Origin: Candidatus Flexifilum affinis | GTDB taxonomy: Bacteria; Chloroflexota; Anaerolineae; Aggregatilineales; Phototrophicaceae | Assembly (NCBI GenBank): GCA_016713325.1 | Contig: JADJPJ010000084.1 | Span: 62,001 to 126,000 of the forward strand | Direction: 5' to 3' | Length of the DNA: 64,000 nt | Shown here: positions 53,922 to 61,528 of the stretch, piece by piece | Position numbering within the stretch: position 1 is the first letter of the stretch | How the letters are laid out: each line of letters begins with the position of its first letter | Translations under genes and position numbers: made by a program | Notes under the pieces: generated by a model | Seen by the model: the letters and a program-made list of their open reading frames with translations, nothing else | Told to the model about the DNA's origin: nothing | The model's database searches: none

Positions 53922-55874
53922 ATGAGAAACGAAAAATGCGTAGCTCTGGCAATCGCCATCGTCTTTCTTCTTGTCGTTACAAGCGCTACTGCTGCGGTTC
54001 AGAGCCAGTCAGCATTCAACTACCTGCTGGTCACGAACACGTCGGATACGGAAGCAGAGGCGCTGTTCATCGACGTCTATCCGACGGCGGGGGTGATGAT
54101 GGCCACGCCGCTTCCCCTCGTCCTGGGCCACCTTGCGCCGGATGATAGCTATCACGCCCCACTGAGTCCCGATCGGCGTTGGCTGCCGCTGCTGCTGCCC
54201 TCGGCGACTCCTGTCGAGAACGACTACGCCTCCACGCTCACGCTCTACGACGTCCACACCGGTGCCCTGCGCCAAATCTATGACGGCATTCCGGAAACGA
54301 CGGCGCTCACGCATTATGCGCTTTCGACGCAGCCGATTACTTGGTCGGACGATGGGCAGTGGCTGGCGTGGGTGGGCAGCGCCACCCTCGGCGGCCCGGG
54401 AGATGTGTTTGTGCACACTGTTATAGCCGATAGCACGGCGAATCTCACCGCCGATGCAGCAGACCAGTCAAACGCCGCTTGGTTGTCGTCACCGGGCGGT
54501 GTAGCGACTTCGGTGCTTGACTGCCAAGTGGATCCCAATTGCGTGAGTTCGATCAAGGTCTACAATGTTCCCAACGGATCAGTGATTTTCGCGCACGGGT
54601 TTGCCTATCCGATGGACAATCCAGTATATCCCTGGCCGATCTGTGCCCTGGCTGATTCCCCGGATGGGCAGCGCCTCAGTTTCATCATGATGTGCAGTGG
54701 TGCCTTTCCGGAAGCACCCCAAGAGGTCTACATGGCCCGTCCTTCTGCCGGCAGCGTCGAGCGGATCACGAACATCACCTTCCCACTGTTCGGCATTCCC
54801 CGGCCAGGCGGCGCATCACTGGATACCGATTATGAGATGTTCTGGTTCGACAACGATAGCCTGTTTGTCAGCGCGACGAACTTCGTCACCGGAGCCGATG
54901 GAAACCAGACGATGGTCTATCATCCATCGAATGGGACCACAACCGCAATTTCGGACCTGATGACCGACAGATGGGTGAAGAACCCAGTCACCGGGCAGCT
55001 CGCTTACCGGGCCTACGAGACAGTGGATTTTGTGCCACTCAACCCGGCCATCCACGTGGCGACATTCGCTAACGACGTTTTGATGATCGAAGCAGTCTTA
55101 CCGGATGGCTGTGACTTGGCGTGGTCACCGGACGGCGCAACACTCGCCTACACGCTGCGAGGAATTGGTTCGGACGCCTGTGTTCGGGACGTCACATCGT
55201 TGGCGTTCTATGATGTTGCCTCGGAGACGACTCAATATGTCGACATGACCGGTTACGACAACGTCCTTCCCGCCGGATGGGTAGACCGGCCCCGCACCGA
55301 CTTAACCGGCCACATCACGCTTCCCGGCCGTACCCCTCCATCATCTGCTTACGTCGTTGATCTCGCGATCAAGTTAGGCGATGGCGGCATGCTTGTCAGC
55401 GAACACTCTGCAACCACCGATGTCAACGGGTACTTTACGGTGCAAGATCTACCGCATGGGGTGTTCGACATCTGGCTCAAGCAGAATCAGAGTCTCGCCG
55501 TCATGCCTTCCGTCAGCCTGGACGCCCCCTCAGTGAGTGTCGATTTCGGTACGCTGGCGATGGGCGACGCCAACGACAGCAACAACATCAATATCGCTGA
55601 TTTCTCCATCCTGGCGGCGGCCTTCGGCACGTCGAACGGTCAGCCGGGCTACGACCCGCGCGCTGACTTCAACGACCGGCTGGAAGAGAACGGCTTCCGC
55701 ATCGGCGGGCGCATCTTCGCATCATCGTACAGCCAACCAGATGGCCTGGACTTATCGCGTTCCGCAGCTCAGCTCAGGCGCCAGCCACCTTCTCGACTTG
55801 TATCGAGTCGCCGGGAACTCAAGAACATTCGTCACATTTGGGACAGACAACATCTACGGCGACAGCAAAGGTGA
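53922..55874 (+). CDS. Secreted propeller protein with recombined dockerin
   Basis: 650 aa. A signal peptide (ALAIAIVFLLVVTSATAAVQ) leads into a propeller-like region (WSDDGQWLAWVG; WSPDGATLAYTLRG). A beta-sandwich follows (GHITLPGRTPPSSAYVVDLA, FDIWLKQNQSLAVMPSVSLD), then the first dockerin loop DANDSNNINIAD with PRADFN. The second loop is missing: after DFN the 54 bases shared with cpaF follow (55666-55719), then residues unrelated to any domain. Another frame from about 55720 gives a different C-terminus (GETTFVPPLDPYCTQYVAIV). The normal C-terminus has been replaced. Confidence 0.8.
   Translation: MRNEKCVALAIAIVFLLVVTSATAAVQSQSAFNYLLVTNTSDTEAEALFIDVYPTAGVMMATPLPLVLGHLAPDDSYHAPLSPDRRWLPLLLPSATPVENDYASTLTLYDVHTGALRQIYDGIPETTALTHYALSTQPITWSDDGQWLAWVGSATLGGPGDVFVHTVIADSTANLTADAADQSNAAWLSSPGGVATSVLDCQVDPNCVSSIKVYNVPNGSVIFAHGFAYPMDNPVYPWPICALADSPDGQRLSFIMMCSGAFPEAPQEVYMARPSAGSVERITNITFPLFGIPRPGGASLDTDYEMFWFDNDSLFVSATNFVTGADGNQTMVYHPSNGTTTAISDLMTDRWVKNPVTGQLAYRAYETVDFVPLNPAIHVATFANDVLMIEAVLPDGCDLAWSPDGATLAYTLRGIGSDACVRDVTSLAFYDVASETTQYVDMTGYDNVLPAGWVDRPRTDLTGHITLPGRTPPSSAYVVDLAIKLGDGGMLVSEHSATTDVNGYFTVQDLPHGVFDIWLKQNQSLAVMPSVSLDAPSVSVDFGTLAMGDANDSNNINIADFSILAAAFGTSNGQPGYDPRADFNDRLEENGFRIGGRIFASSYSQPDGLDLSRSAAQLRRQPPSRLVSSRRELKNIRHIWDRQHLRRQQR
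55666..55719 (+). repeat. 54-bp exact repeat, copy in dockerin gene
   Basis: Identical to 50663-50716. The related dockerin at 57310 reads DFNADGYVNITDF at the same position, so the repeat begins at the shared bases ACTTCAAC and replaces the second calcium loop. Confidence 0.95.
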
Positions 55875-56027
55875 AACTACATTTGTTCCCCCTTTGGACC
55901 CATACTGCACCCAATACGTGGCAATTGTCACGTCTGAGGGGGCACTTCCCGTGATGAACTGTCCATCTGGTTGAGATTAGGAGAACCGACATGAGGATTC
56001 CTAAGCTTTCTAGGGCTATCAAGCATA

Positions 56028-57902
56028 ATGGTGTTCATGGCATGGCTGTCCATAGGCAGTGTGGCAGCGCAGCAGACCAGCTTCGAGCTTCACGGCAAAC
56101 TACTGACTTCGGCTTGCAGCGAAGACACCGATACCTGCGGCCTCTTTCTTGAGGACTTCGACACGCTGGAGCGCCGCTACGTCACCCAGTCGCCGATCGA
56201 CTCCGGTATCATCGACCATTCGGGTACGCTCTCACCCGACGGCACGCGCATCGCCTTCATCTCCAACCGAAGCGGCAACGACGACGTTTTCTTGGTCGGC
56301 ATCACAGGGCGCAATCTGCGCCTATTGGGAGGAACACTGTTTCCAGACTCCCATCCGTTGTGGTCTCCAGACGGATCGAGACTCGTCTTTAGATCACTTG
56401 AGCCTGGAGACAAAAGACTGCACGTGATTACAGTCAACACTGTGGCGATACAGACCTTGACGGCTGTGGGCCTGAATGCCCACGATGCAGCTTGGTCTCC
56501 TGACGGTGAGAGCCTCGTGTTCCTTGGCGGTTCTGGGCCGAATTCTTCCATTTACACTATCGAATCAGATGGTTCTGGCTTGGCTCCGCTCATGGTCGAC
56601 TTGTACTATGCGGCAAAGCCGCGCTGGTCGCCCAACGGTGACGCAATAGCATTCCTGGCAAGCGAACCCACAGGAACACCAAGTCGCATGCTCCACGTTA
56701 TGGGACCTGACGGATCGGGACTTAACGTCATTGCCGCTGCTCTGGAACTCGACCTATTTGGTTGGCTGTCCGACGACACGCTGGTCATCTATGACTTTAT
56801 GGATGGCGTAATAGCAATTGATAAGAATGGGCTGAATCGGCAAGTGCTGCTGGATCGGCTAACGTACTTCAACAATTGGGCATATGTGTTCGACGGGACT
56901 CCATCTCCCTTCGAGTCTATTTCAATGGTGCTGCTCAATTCGCTCACCGGCACGATCGTCCTTCCAGGCCGCGCCATCGGCACATCCACCTACGCCGTGA
57001 ACCTCGACGTCAAGCTGGCGCAGGACGGGACAACCGTCAGCGAACACTTCCCGACCACCGACGCCAACGGCTATTTCACCCTTCCAGATCTGCCCCAGGG
57101 TTCCTACAACGTCTGGCTCAAGCAGGATCAGAGCCTGGCCGTGATGCCCTCGGTCGTGCTGGACGCGCCCTCGGTCACCCTCCCTTTCGGTTCACTGGCG
57201 ATGGGCGACGCCAACGACGATAACACCATCAACATCGCCGATTTCTCCATCCTGGCGGCGGCCTTCGGAACGTCGACCGGTCAGCCGGGCTACGACCCGC
57301 GCGCTGACTTCAACGCCGATGGCTATGTCAACATCACCGATTTCTCCGTCCTGGCGGCCAACTTCGGGCAAAGTGGCGCCGCGCCGCCGGCCGGCGGCAG
57401 TCAGCCGGGCCTGCGCATCACGGAGACGATCCCGCCCGAGCTTTCCTCGGCGCGACTGCGCTTCCTCACCAACACCGGTAGCGTCTCCACGCGCGTCGGC
57501 GCCGCCTTCAGCGTCGCACTGCGGGCCGGGAATTCGACGGTCGGCGGCGGCAGTGTCGTCAGCCTGCTCGACGGCGCGGAAGCCCATCTGACCTTCGACC
57601 CCACCAAACTTCAGGTCGATACGATCATCAGCGGCCTGACGCCCGGCACAACCCTCCCCACCGTCTTGCGAAGTGCCTACGACAACAGCGCCGGCACGAT
57701 CGACTTCGCGGCGGGCACGCTGAGCGCGCCGGCGTCGGGAGAGTTCACGCTGGTCACCATCCGCTTCCGGGCTATCGATACTACAGGGACCGGTTCGACT
57801 CTGGTGCAGGCCTCGACCGCGCCCTACCGGGAGAACCTGCTGACGCTCGACGGCGCGTCGATCACGCCGTCGCTGACCCCGCTCAGCGTGCGCATCCGCT
57901 GA
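56028..57902 (+). CDS. Secreted propeller protein with dockerin and cohesin-like domain
   Basis: 624 aa as called. A propeller (LSPDGTRIAFISNRSG; WSPDGSRLVFRS; WSPDGESLVFLGG; WSPNGDAIAFLAS) precedes a beta-sandwich (TIVLPGRAIGTSTYAVNLDV, NVWLKQDQSLAVMP; about 308-390) and a complete dockerin (about 393-455; EF loops DANDDNTINIAD and DFNADGYVNITD). A C-terminal domain (about 486-624) follows: VGAAFSVALRAG, LDGAEAHLTFDPTKLQVDTI, GTIDFAAGTLSAPASGEFTL and VTIRFRAI. It matches the cohesin pattern. The start is odd: ATG 55991 has a good ribosome site (GGAG), but its frame differs from the signal peptide (FLSFLGLSSIMVFMAWLSIG), which implies a one-base change near 56000. Confidence 0.84.
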   Translation: MVFMAWLSIGSVAAQQTSFELHGKLLTSACSEDTDTCGLFLEDFDTLERRYVTQSPIDSGIIDHSGTLSPDGTRIAFISNRSGNDDVFLVGITGRNLRLLGGTLFPDSHPLWSPDGSRLVFRSLEPGDKRLHVITVNTVAIQTLTAVGLNAHDAAWSPDGESLVFLGGSGPNSSIYTIESDGSGLAPLMVDLYYAAKPRWSPNGDAIAFLASEPTGTPSRMLHVMGPDGSGLNVIAAALELDLFGWLSDDTLVIYDFMDGVIAIDKNGLNRQVLLDRLTYFNNWAYVFDGTPSPFESISMVLLNSLTGTIVLPGRAIGTSTYAVNLDVKLAQDGTTVSEHFPTTDANGYFTLPDLPQGSYNVWLKQDQSLAVMPSVVLDAPSVTLPFGSLAMGDANDDNTINIADFSILAAAFGTSTGQPGYDPRADFNADGYVNITDFSVLAANFGQSGAAPPAGGSQPGLRITETIPPELSSARLRFLTNTGSVSTRVGAAFSVALRAGNSTVGGGSVVSLLDGAEAHLTFDPTKLQVDTIISGLTPGTTLPTVLRSAYDNSAGTIDFAAGTLSAPASGEFTLVTIRFRAIDTTGTGSTLVQASTAPYRENLLTLDGASITPSLTPLSVRIR

Positions 57903-59250
57903 GCGCGCCGATCCGCCCTCTTTCCCCCTCTCTATGCAGGCTTGACCCGCCGACTATGGAGAGGGGGAGAGGGTCTTGCGCCCGGAAAATCCCCGACGGG
58001 CGCACCGTGTGGTTCGGGAAGATCTCGGCCAGCGCCGGATTGCGCAGCCGCAGCGCGATCAACTCGGCCAGCACATCCCGGTAGTCGGTGGTGATCGCCA
58101 GATCCTCCCCGCGATCCAGCAGGTCCGGCTCCATCCCCGGCCAATCGGCGATCACCCCGCCGCGCGCCAACCCGCCGCTCAGGATCAGCATCGCCCCGCC
58201 GTGACCGTGATCCGTGCCGCCGCCGCTGTTCTCCTGCACGCGCCGCCCGAATTCCGACATCACCACCACCGAGACACGCGCCAGGTCCGGCCCCATGTCG
58301 GCGTGGAAGGCGGCCAGCCCCTCGGCAAGCTGCCCCAGCAGCCGCGCCTGCTGCCCTTCGGCGCCGCCCTGGTTGACGTGCGTGTCCCACCCGCCCAGGT
58401 CGATGCAGGCCGCCTCCAGCCCGACGTCGGCGCGGATCAGCGCGGCGGTCTGGCGCAGGGCCAGCGCGAACTCGCTCTGCGGGTACTCGGCGCCGTTCCG
58501 CGGCTGGTACTGGGCGTAGTGGACGGCGGCCAGCACGTCGATGGCGTCGCGGGTGGCCCGCGCCGATTCCACCAGCGAGCCGGTATCCAGCGCGTACAGC
58601 CGGTTGATCGACTCCAGCATGCGCGCCGCCGAGGCCGCGTCACCGCCCAGGTGGTAATCGACAATGGACTGAAGCGCCACCGGCGAGATCGGCCCGGCCA
58701 GCGCCGCCGGAGCGGCCACGCCAAAACCGATGGCCCGCAGCGGCGAGGTGCTGCCGTTGTTGAGCGTCGCCAGGTGCCGGCCGATCCAACCGGTGCTGAT
58801 GCCGTACTCGCCCGGCGTGCCGCGCTCCATGTAGTCCATCGCCTCGAAGTGCGAGCGGGTGTCGTGCGGCGACCCGGCGGCGTGGATGGCGGCCAGCGCC
58901 CCCGCCTGCATGATCGGCAGCAGCGCGGCCATCGACGGGTGCAGGCCGAAGAAACCGTCGATGTCGACGACCTTCGGATCGCTCCCGCCGGCGTCCGGGC
59001 GGGGGATGGCCAGCTTGGGCCGCGCCGTGTAGTAAGCCTCCTCGCCGTGCGGCACGACGATGTTCAGGCTGTCCGCGCCGCCGCGCAGGAAGACGGAGAT
59101 CAGCACGTCGCCGCGCGTCCCCTGGTGATGTGGCGCGAAGGCGTAGCGCGGCATCCAGGCGGGCAAGGCGCTCTGCGCGGCGGCTGCGCCGGCCATCGCC
59201 GCCGTACCCCGCATCATCTGGCGCCGGGAAAGGGTCACGGGTTTGGTCAT
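57883..59250 (-). CDS. DUF1501 Tat-exported protein
   Basis: 455 aa. The twin-arginine signal SRRQMMRGTAAMAGAAAA is followed by the DUF1501 domain: ISVFLRGGADSLNIVVPHGE, HPSMAALLPIMQAGALAAIH, HFEAMDYMERGTP, GWDTHVNQGGAEGQQARLLG and SEFGRRVQENSGGGTDHGHG. The family belongs to the sulfatase-like superfamily; its function is unknown and it is often next to DUF1800. After GIFRAQDP the last 30 residues are the translation of a palindromic repeat (57924-57967). The gene overlaps the convergent cohesin/dockerin gene by 20 bases. Confidence 0.9.
   Translation of the reverse strand: MTKPVTLSRRQMMRGTAAMAGAAAAQSALPAWMPRYAFAPHHQGTRGDVLISVFLRGGADSLNIVVPHGEEAYYTARPKLAIPRPDAGGSDPKVVDIDGFFGLHPSMAALLPIMQAGALAAIHAAGSPHDTRSHFEAMDYMERGTPGEYGISTGWIGRHLATLNNGSTSPLRAIGFGVAAPAALAGPISPVALQSIVDYHLGGDAASAARMLESINRLYALDTGSLVESARATRDAIDVLAAVHYAQYQPRNGAEYPQSEFALALRQTAALIRADVGLEAACIDLGGWDTHVNQGGAEGQQARLLGQLAEGLAAFHADMGPDLARVSVVVMSEFGRRVQENSGGGTDHGHGGAMLILSGGLARGGVIADWPGMEPDLLDRGEDLAITTDYRDVLAELIALRLRNPALAEIFPNHTVRPSGIFRAQDPLPLSIVGGSSLHREGERGRIGALSGCAR
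57924..57967 (+). repeat. Palindromic repeat in the DUF1501 3' end
   Basis: CCCCCTCTCT and GAGAGGGGG arms flank about 25 bases. This partial copy of the palindrome family lies within the coding sequence of the DUF1501 tail. Confidence 0.7.
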
Positions 59251-59270
59251 GAGTCAATCCTCCACATGAA

Positions 59271-59335
59271 CCTCACCCCTGCTGCGCTTCGCTTAGCGTC
59301 CCCTCTCCATTTGGAGAGGGGATTGAGGGGTGAGG
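59271..59335 (+). repeat. Palindromic element (AACCTCACCCC family) between DUF1501 and DUF1800
   Basis: Outer arms CCTCACCCCT and AGGGGTGAGG, inner CCCCTCTCCATTTGGAGAGG. It has the same core hairpin as the copy inside azlC (CTCCATTTGGAG). It fills the 90-base spacer of this gene pair. Confidence 0.85.
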
Positions 59336-59341
59336 TGTTGT

Positions 59342-60844
59342 TTATCGATACTGATACGCGGGCGAGGCGAGCAGCAGCGCCAGACCTGAGGCGATCTGCA
59401 CCTCGGTCGAGTCGGCGGCGCCGTGGGCGAAATCCATGACGATGGCGTGCTCGTCGGTCGTCAGCGCCCGGCCGAGCAGGTAGCGTCCCAGGAAGTTCAG
59501 CACCGCGTCGAGTTCCAGCGCGATGCCGTTCTCTTCCAGAAGCAGCCCCAGCCGCTCGGCGCGGGTCTGGCCGCCGGGCATGGCGCCCATCGCCGTCAGG
59601 ATGGCCAGATTCCAGCGGATGAGCAGGCCGTCGCGCCAGTGCGATGCCACGTCCGGGTAGCCATCCGGGCTGACCCAGGCGAACGGCGTATGGCCCAGGG
59701 CCTGCATGAAGTCGCCGACAGTGCGGGCGAATCGGCGCGGCTCGTCCATGTCGAAGGACAAGGCGCGCAGCATGCCGACCAGCAGCTCGAACGGCTGCTT
59801 CAGCTTGGGCGGCGCGCTCCAGAACTCCGGCGCAGCGAACAAGGTCCGCAGCACAGTGGTGATATCGCCGCCGCTGGCCGTGAAGGACTCGGCCATCCGG
59901 CCCACCAGCGCCTCCGGCGGTGCGTCGCTGACGAAGCGCCGCGCCAGCTTCTCGCTGATGAAGCGCGCCGTCGAGGGGTGTGCCGCCAGCAGATCGAGCA
60001 CCCGATCGCCGTCGGATTCGCCGCCGCCCGCCGGGAGGGTCATGCCCAGGAGGGTCTTGGCCTCGTCGTCGTGGAAGGTGCGGCGGAAGAAGTAGGTGAA
60101 GGTGTCGCCGCCCTCGCGCGGAGCGCGCACCGACCAGCCGGTGAAGGCGCGGGCCACCTCCTTGACGTCGTCCTCGGTGTAGCCGCCGCGCACGCCGAGC
60201 GTGTGCAGCTCCATCAGCTCGCGGGCGTAGTTCTCATTGGGCGCGCGCTTGTTGCTCTGGGCGTTGTCCAGGTAGACCAGCATGGCCGGGCTTTTGGCCG
60301 ACGCGCCGAGGATCTGCCGGAAGGTGGTCATGGCGTGGGGGCGGATGGCGTCGCGGTCGTCGTCGACCTTCAGGTAGAGCGTCGGCCCCTTGGCGAGAAA
60401 AACGTGAAAATGGTTCGAGAAGAAATAGACCATGCGCTCGTACAACTGCCGCCGGCTGTAGACCGCGCGGGCGGCCGTCCCGCCGATCAGCGCCTGGAGG
60501 ATTGGGCCGCGCTCGTTCTCATACTCGCGGAACAGCACCCCGCCCTGCTCGTTAAGGATGTCCTTCCACGGGTTGAGGCGCGGCTCCAGCTCCAGATCGT
60601 CGATGCCGGCAGGGTCGAGCTGCTGCGCGAGGAAGCCTTCCGCGCCGATCCGCGCGATCTCCCCGTACAGCTCGGGCGTGATCCCGTAGGTCAGCCGGTT
60701 GACGACGTGCGCGGCCGGGTCGACCGCCTGCGCAGCCGGGGCGAGAAGTCCGTTGGGCAGGGCGGCCAGCGCGCGGTGCAGGGAGGTGGTGCTGAGCGCC
60801 GCCGTCCCGACCCCGAACGCCGCTAAAAACTGGCGTCGATTCAT
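59342..60844 (-). CDS. DUF1800 Tat-exported protein
   Basis: About 500 aa. The Tat-like signal NRRQFLAAFGVGTAALS is followed by DUF1800: VVNRLTYGITPELYGEIARI, QQLDPAGIDD, FFSNHFHVF, APNENYARELMELHTLGV (family hallmark), YTEDDVKEVARAFTGWSV, RFISEKLARRFVSDAPPEAL and SPDGYPD. Function unknown; it is commonly paired with DUF1501 and thought to be secreted. ATG 60844 has AAGGG 9 bases upstream, while ATG 60850 has spacing of only 3. It is probably co-transcribed with the DUF1501 gene. Confidence 0.9.
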   Translation of the reverse strand: MNRRQFLAAFGVGTAALSTTSLHRALAALPNGLLAPAAQAVDPAAHVVNRLTYGITPELYGEIARIGAEGFLAQQLDPAGIDDLELEPRLNPWKDILNEQGGVLFREYENERGPILQALIGGTAARAVYSRRQLYERMVYFFSNHFHVFLAKGPTLYLKVDDDRDAIRPHAMTTFRQILGASAKSPAMLVYLDNAQSNKRAPNENYARELMELHTLGVRGGYTEDDVKEVARAFTGWSVRAPREGGDTFTYFFRRTFHDDEAKTLLGMTLPAGGGESDGDRVLDLLAAHPSTARFISEKLARRFVSDAPPEALVGRMAESFTASGGDITTVLRTLFAAPEFWSAPPKLKQPFELLVGMLRALSFDMDEPRRFARTVGDFMQALGHTPFAWVSPDGYPDVASHWRDGLLIRWNLAILTAMGAMPGGQTRAERLGLLLEENGIALELDAVLNFLGRYLLGRALTTDEHAIVMDFAHGAADSTEVQIASGLALLLASPAYQYR

Positions 60845-61133
60845 CTGCATTCGCCCTTCACTAATTTACGCACCTATACGAGTGTACGTACGAAGATGTT
60901 GCGATTGTGTGATGTGGGTGCAAAAAAAGAAGGGATGAGAAATGAGGGAAGAGGGTTGAGGAAATGCGCAAGCTTTTGGGACGGAGCGGCTGACCGTATT
61001 GCTGGGCTGCGACTTCCAGTCCGGTCCTCCGCAGCCGGTTCCCCTTTTCCCCGCTTGCGTGCTGAGGGGCGACATGAGAGATTCTGTTGAAACAGGTGTA
61101 GTGCTCCCTGAAACACCGCCGATGTCGCCGATG

Positions 61134-61266
61134 CGCCGCCGGAGAATAGAATTCTCCGGCTACCCTCCAAAGACGCGAGAAACCGACTGAAGTCGGTTGC
61201 CCTAGGAAGCGCTCATCCCTTGAATTCCGCTGGAGGAACCCTCTTCAGAGGGTTTTTCGGGGAGTT
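61134..61266 (+). repeat. REP-like multi-hairpin element, copy 3
   Basis: CCGGAGAATAGAATTCTCCGG, AACCGACTGAAGTCGGTT and AACCCTCTTCAGAGGGTT: the same layout as copies 1 and 2, each hairpin keeping an ACTnAAG or CTTCAG-type centre but with different stems. It lies in the 60851-61528 spacer between DUF1800 and the beta-helix gene, where no gene is supported. A further inverted repeat (CCGACGTTGCGCAG...CGACGTCGG) follows at 61277-61305. Confidence 0.7.
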
Positions 61267-61423
61267 TGGGGTAGCCCGACGTTGCGCAGTTGTGCGCCGA
61301 CGTCGGGCGCAACCGCCATGCGCTGCCTTTGTCTGTCACTTTATCCTACCTCTTTTTCCGTGTTTTCCCTTTTTCAACAGAATCATTAGGTTCACCCTTC
61401 CCTCAGAGTCTCCGCAGCCGGTG

Positions 61424-61525
61424 CCCCCTCGCCCCGCTTGCGTGGGAGAGGGAGTCAGGGGGTGAGGGGTTCAAGGTTCACCCCCTCAGTTCCGAAATGG
61501 AGAAGGGGTCAGGGGTGAGGGTCCG
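61424..61525 (+). repeat. Partial palindromic element near the beta-helix gene 3' end
   Basis: A broken copy: TGCCCCCTCGCCCCGCTTGC, then GGGAGAGGGAGTCAGGGGGTGAGG, then GTTCACCCCCTCAG with GGAGAAGGGGTCAGGGGTGAGG. It lies just before the stop of the dockerin gene at 61529. Confidence 0.65.
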
Positions 61526-61528
61526 CTG

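Noticed and set aside
59423..60826. Open frame of 467 codons on the plus strand
   Set aside because: Antisense of DUF1800, whose motifs and Tat signal are on the minus strand.
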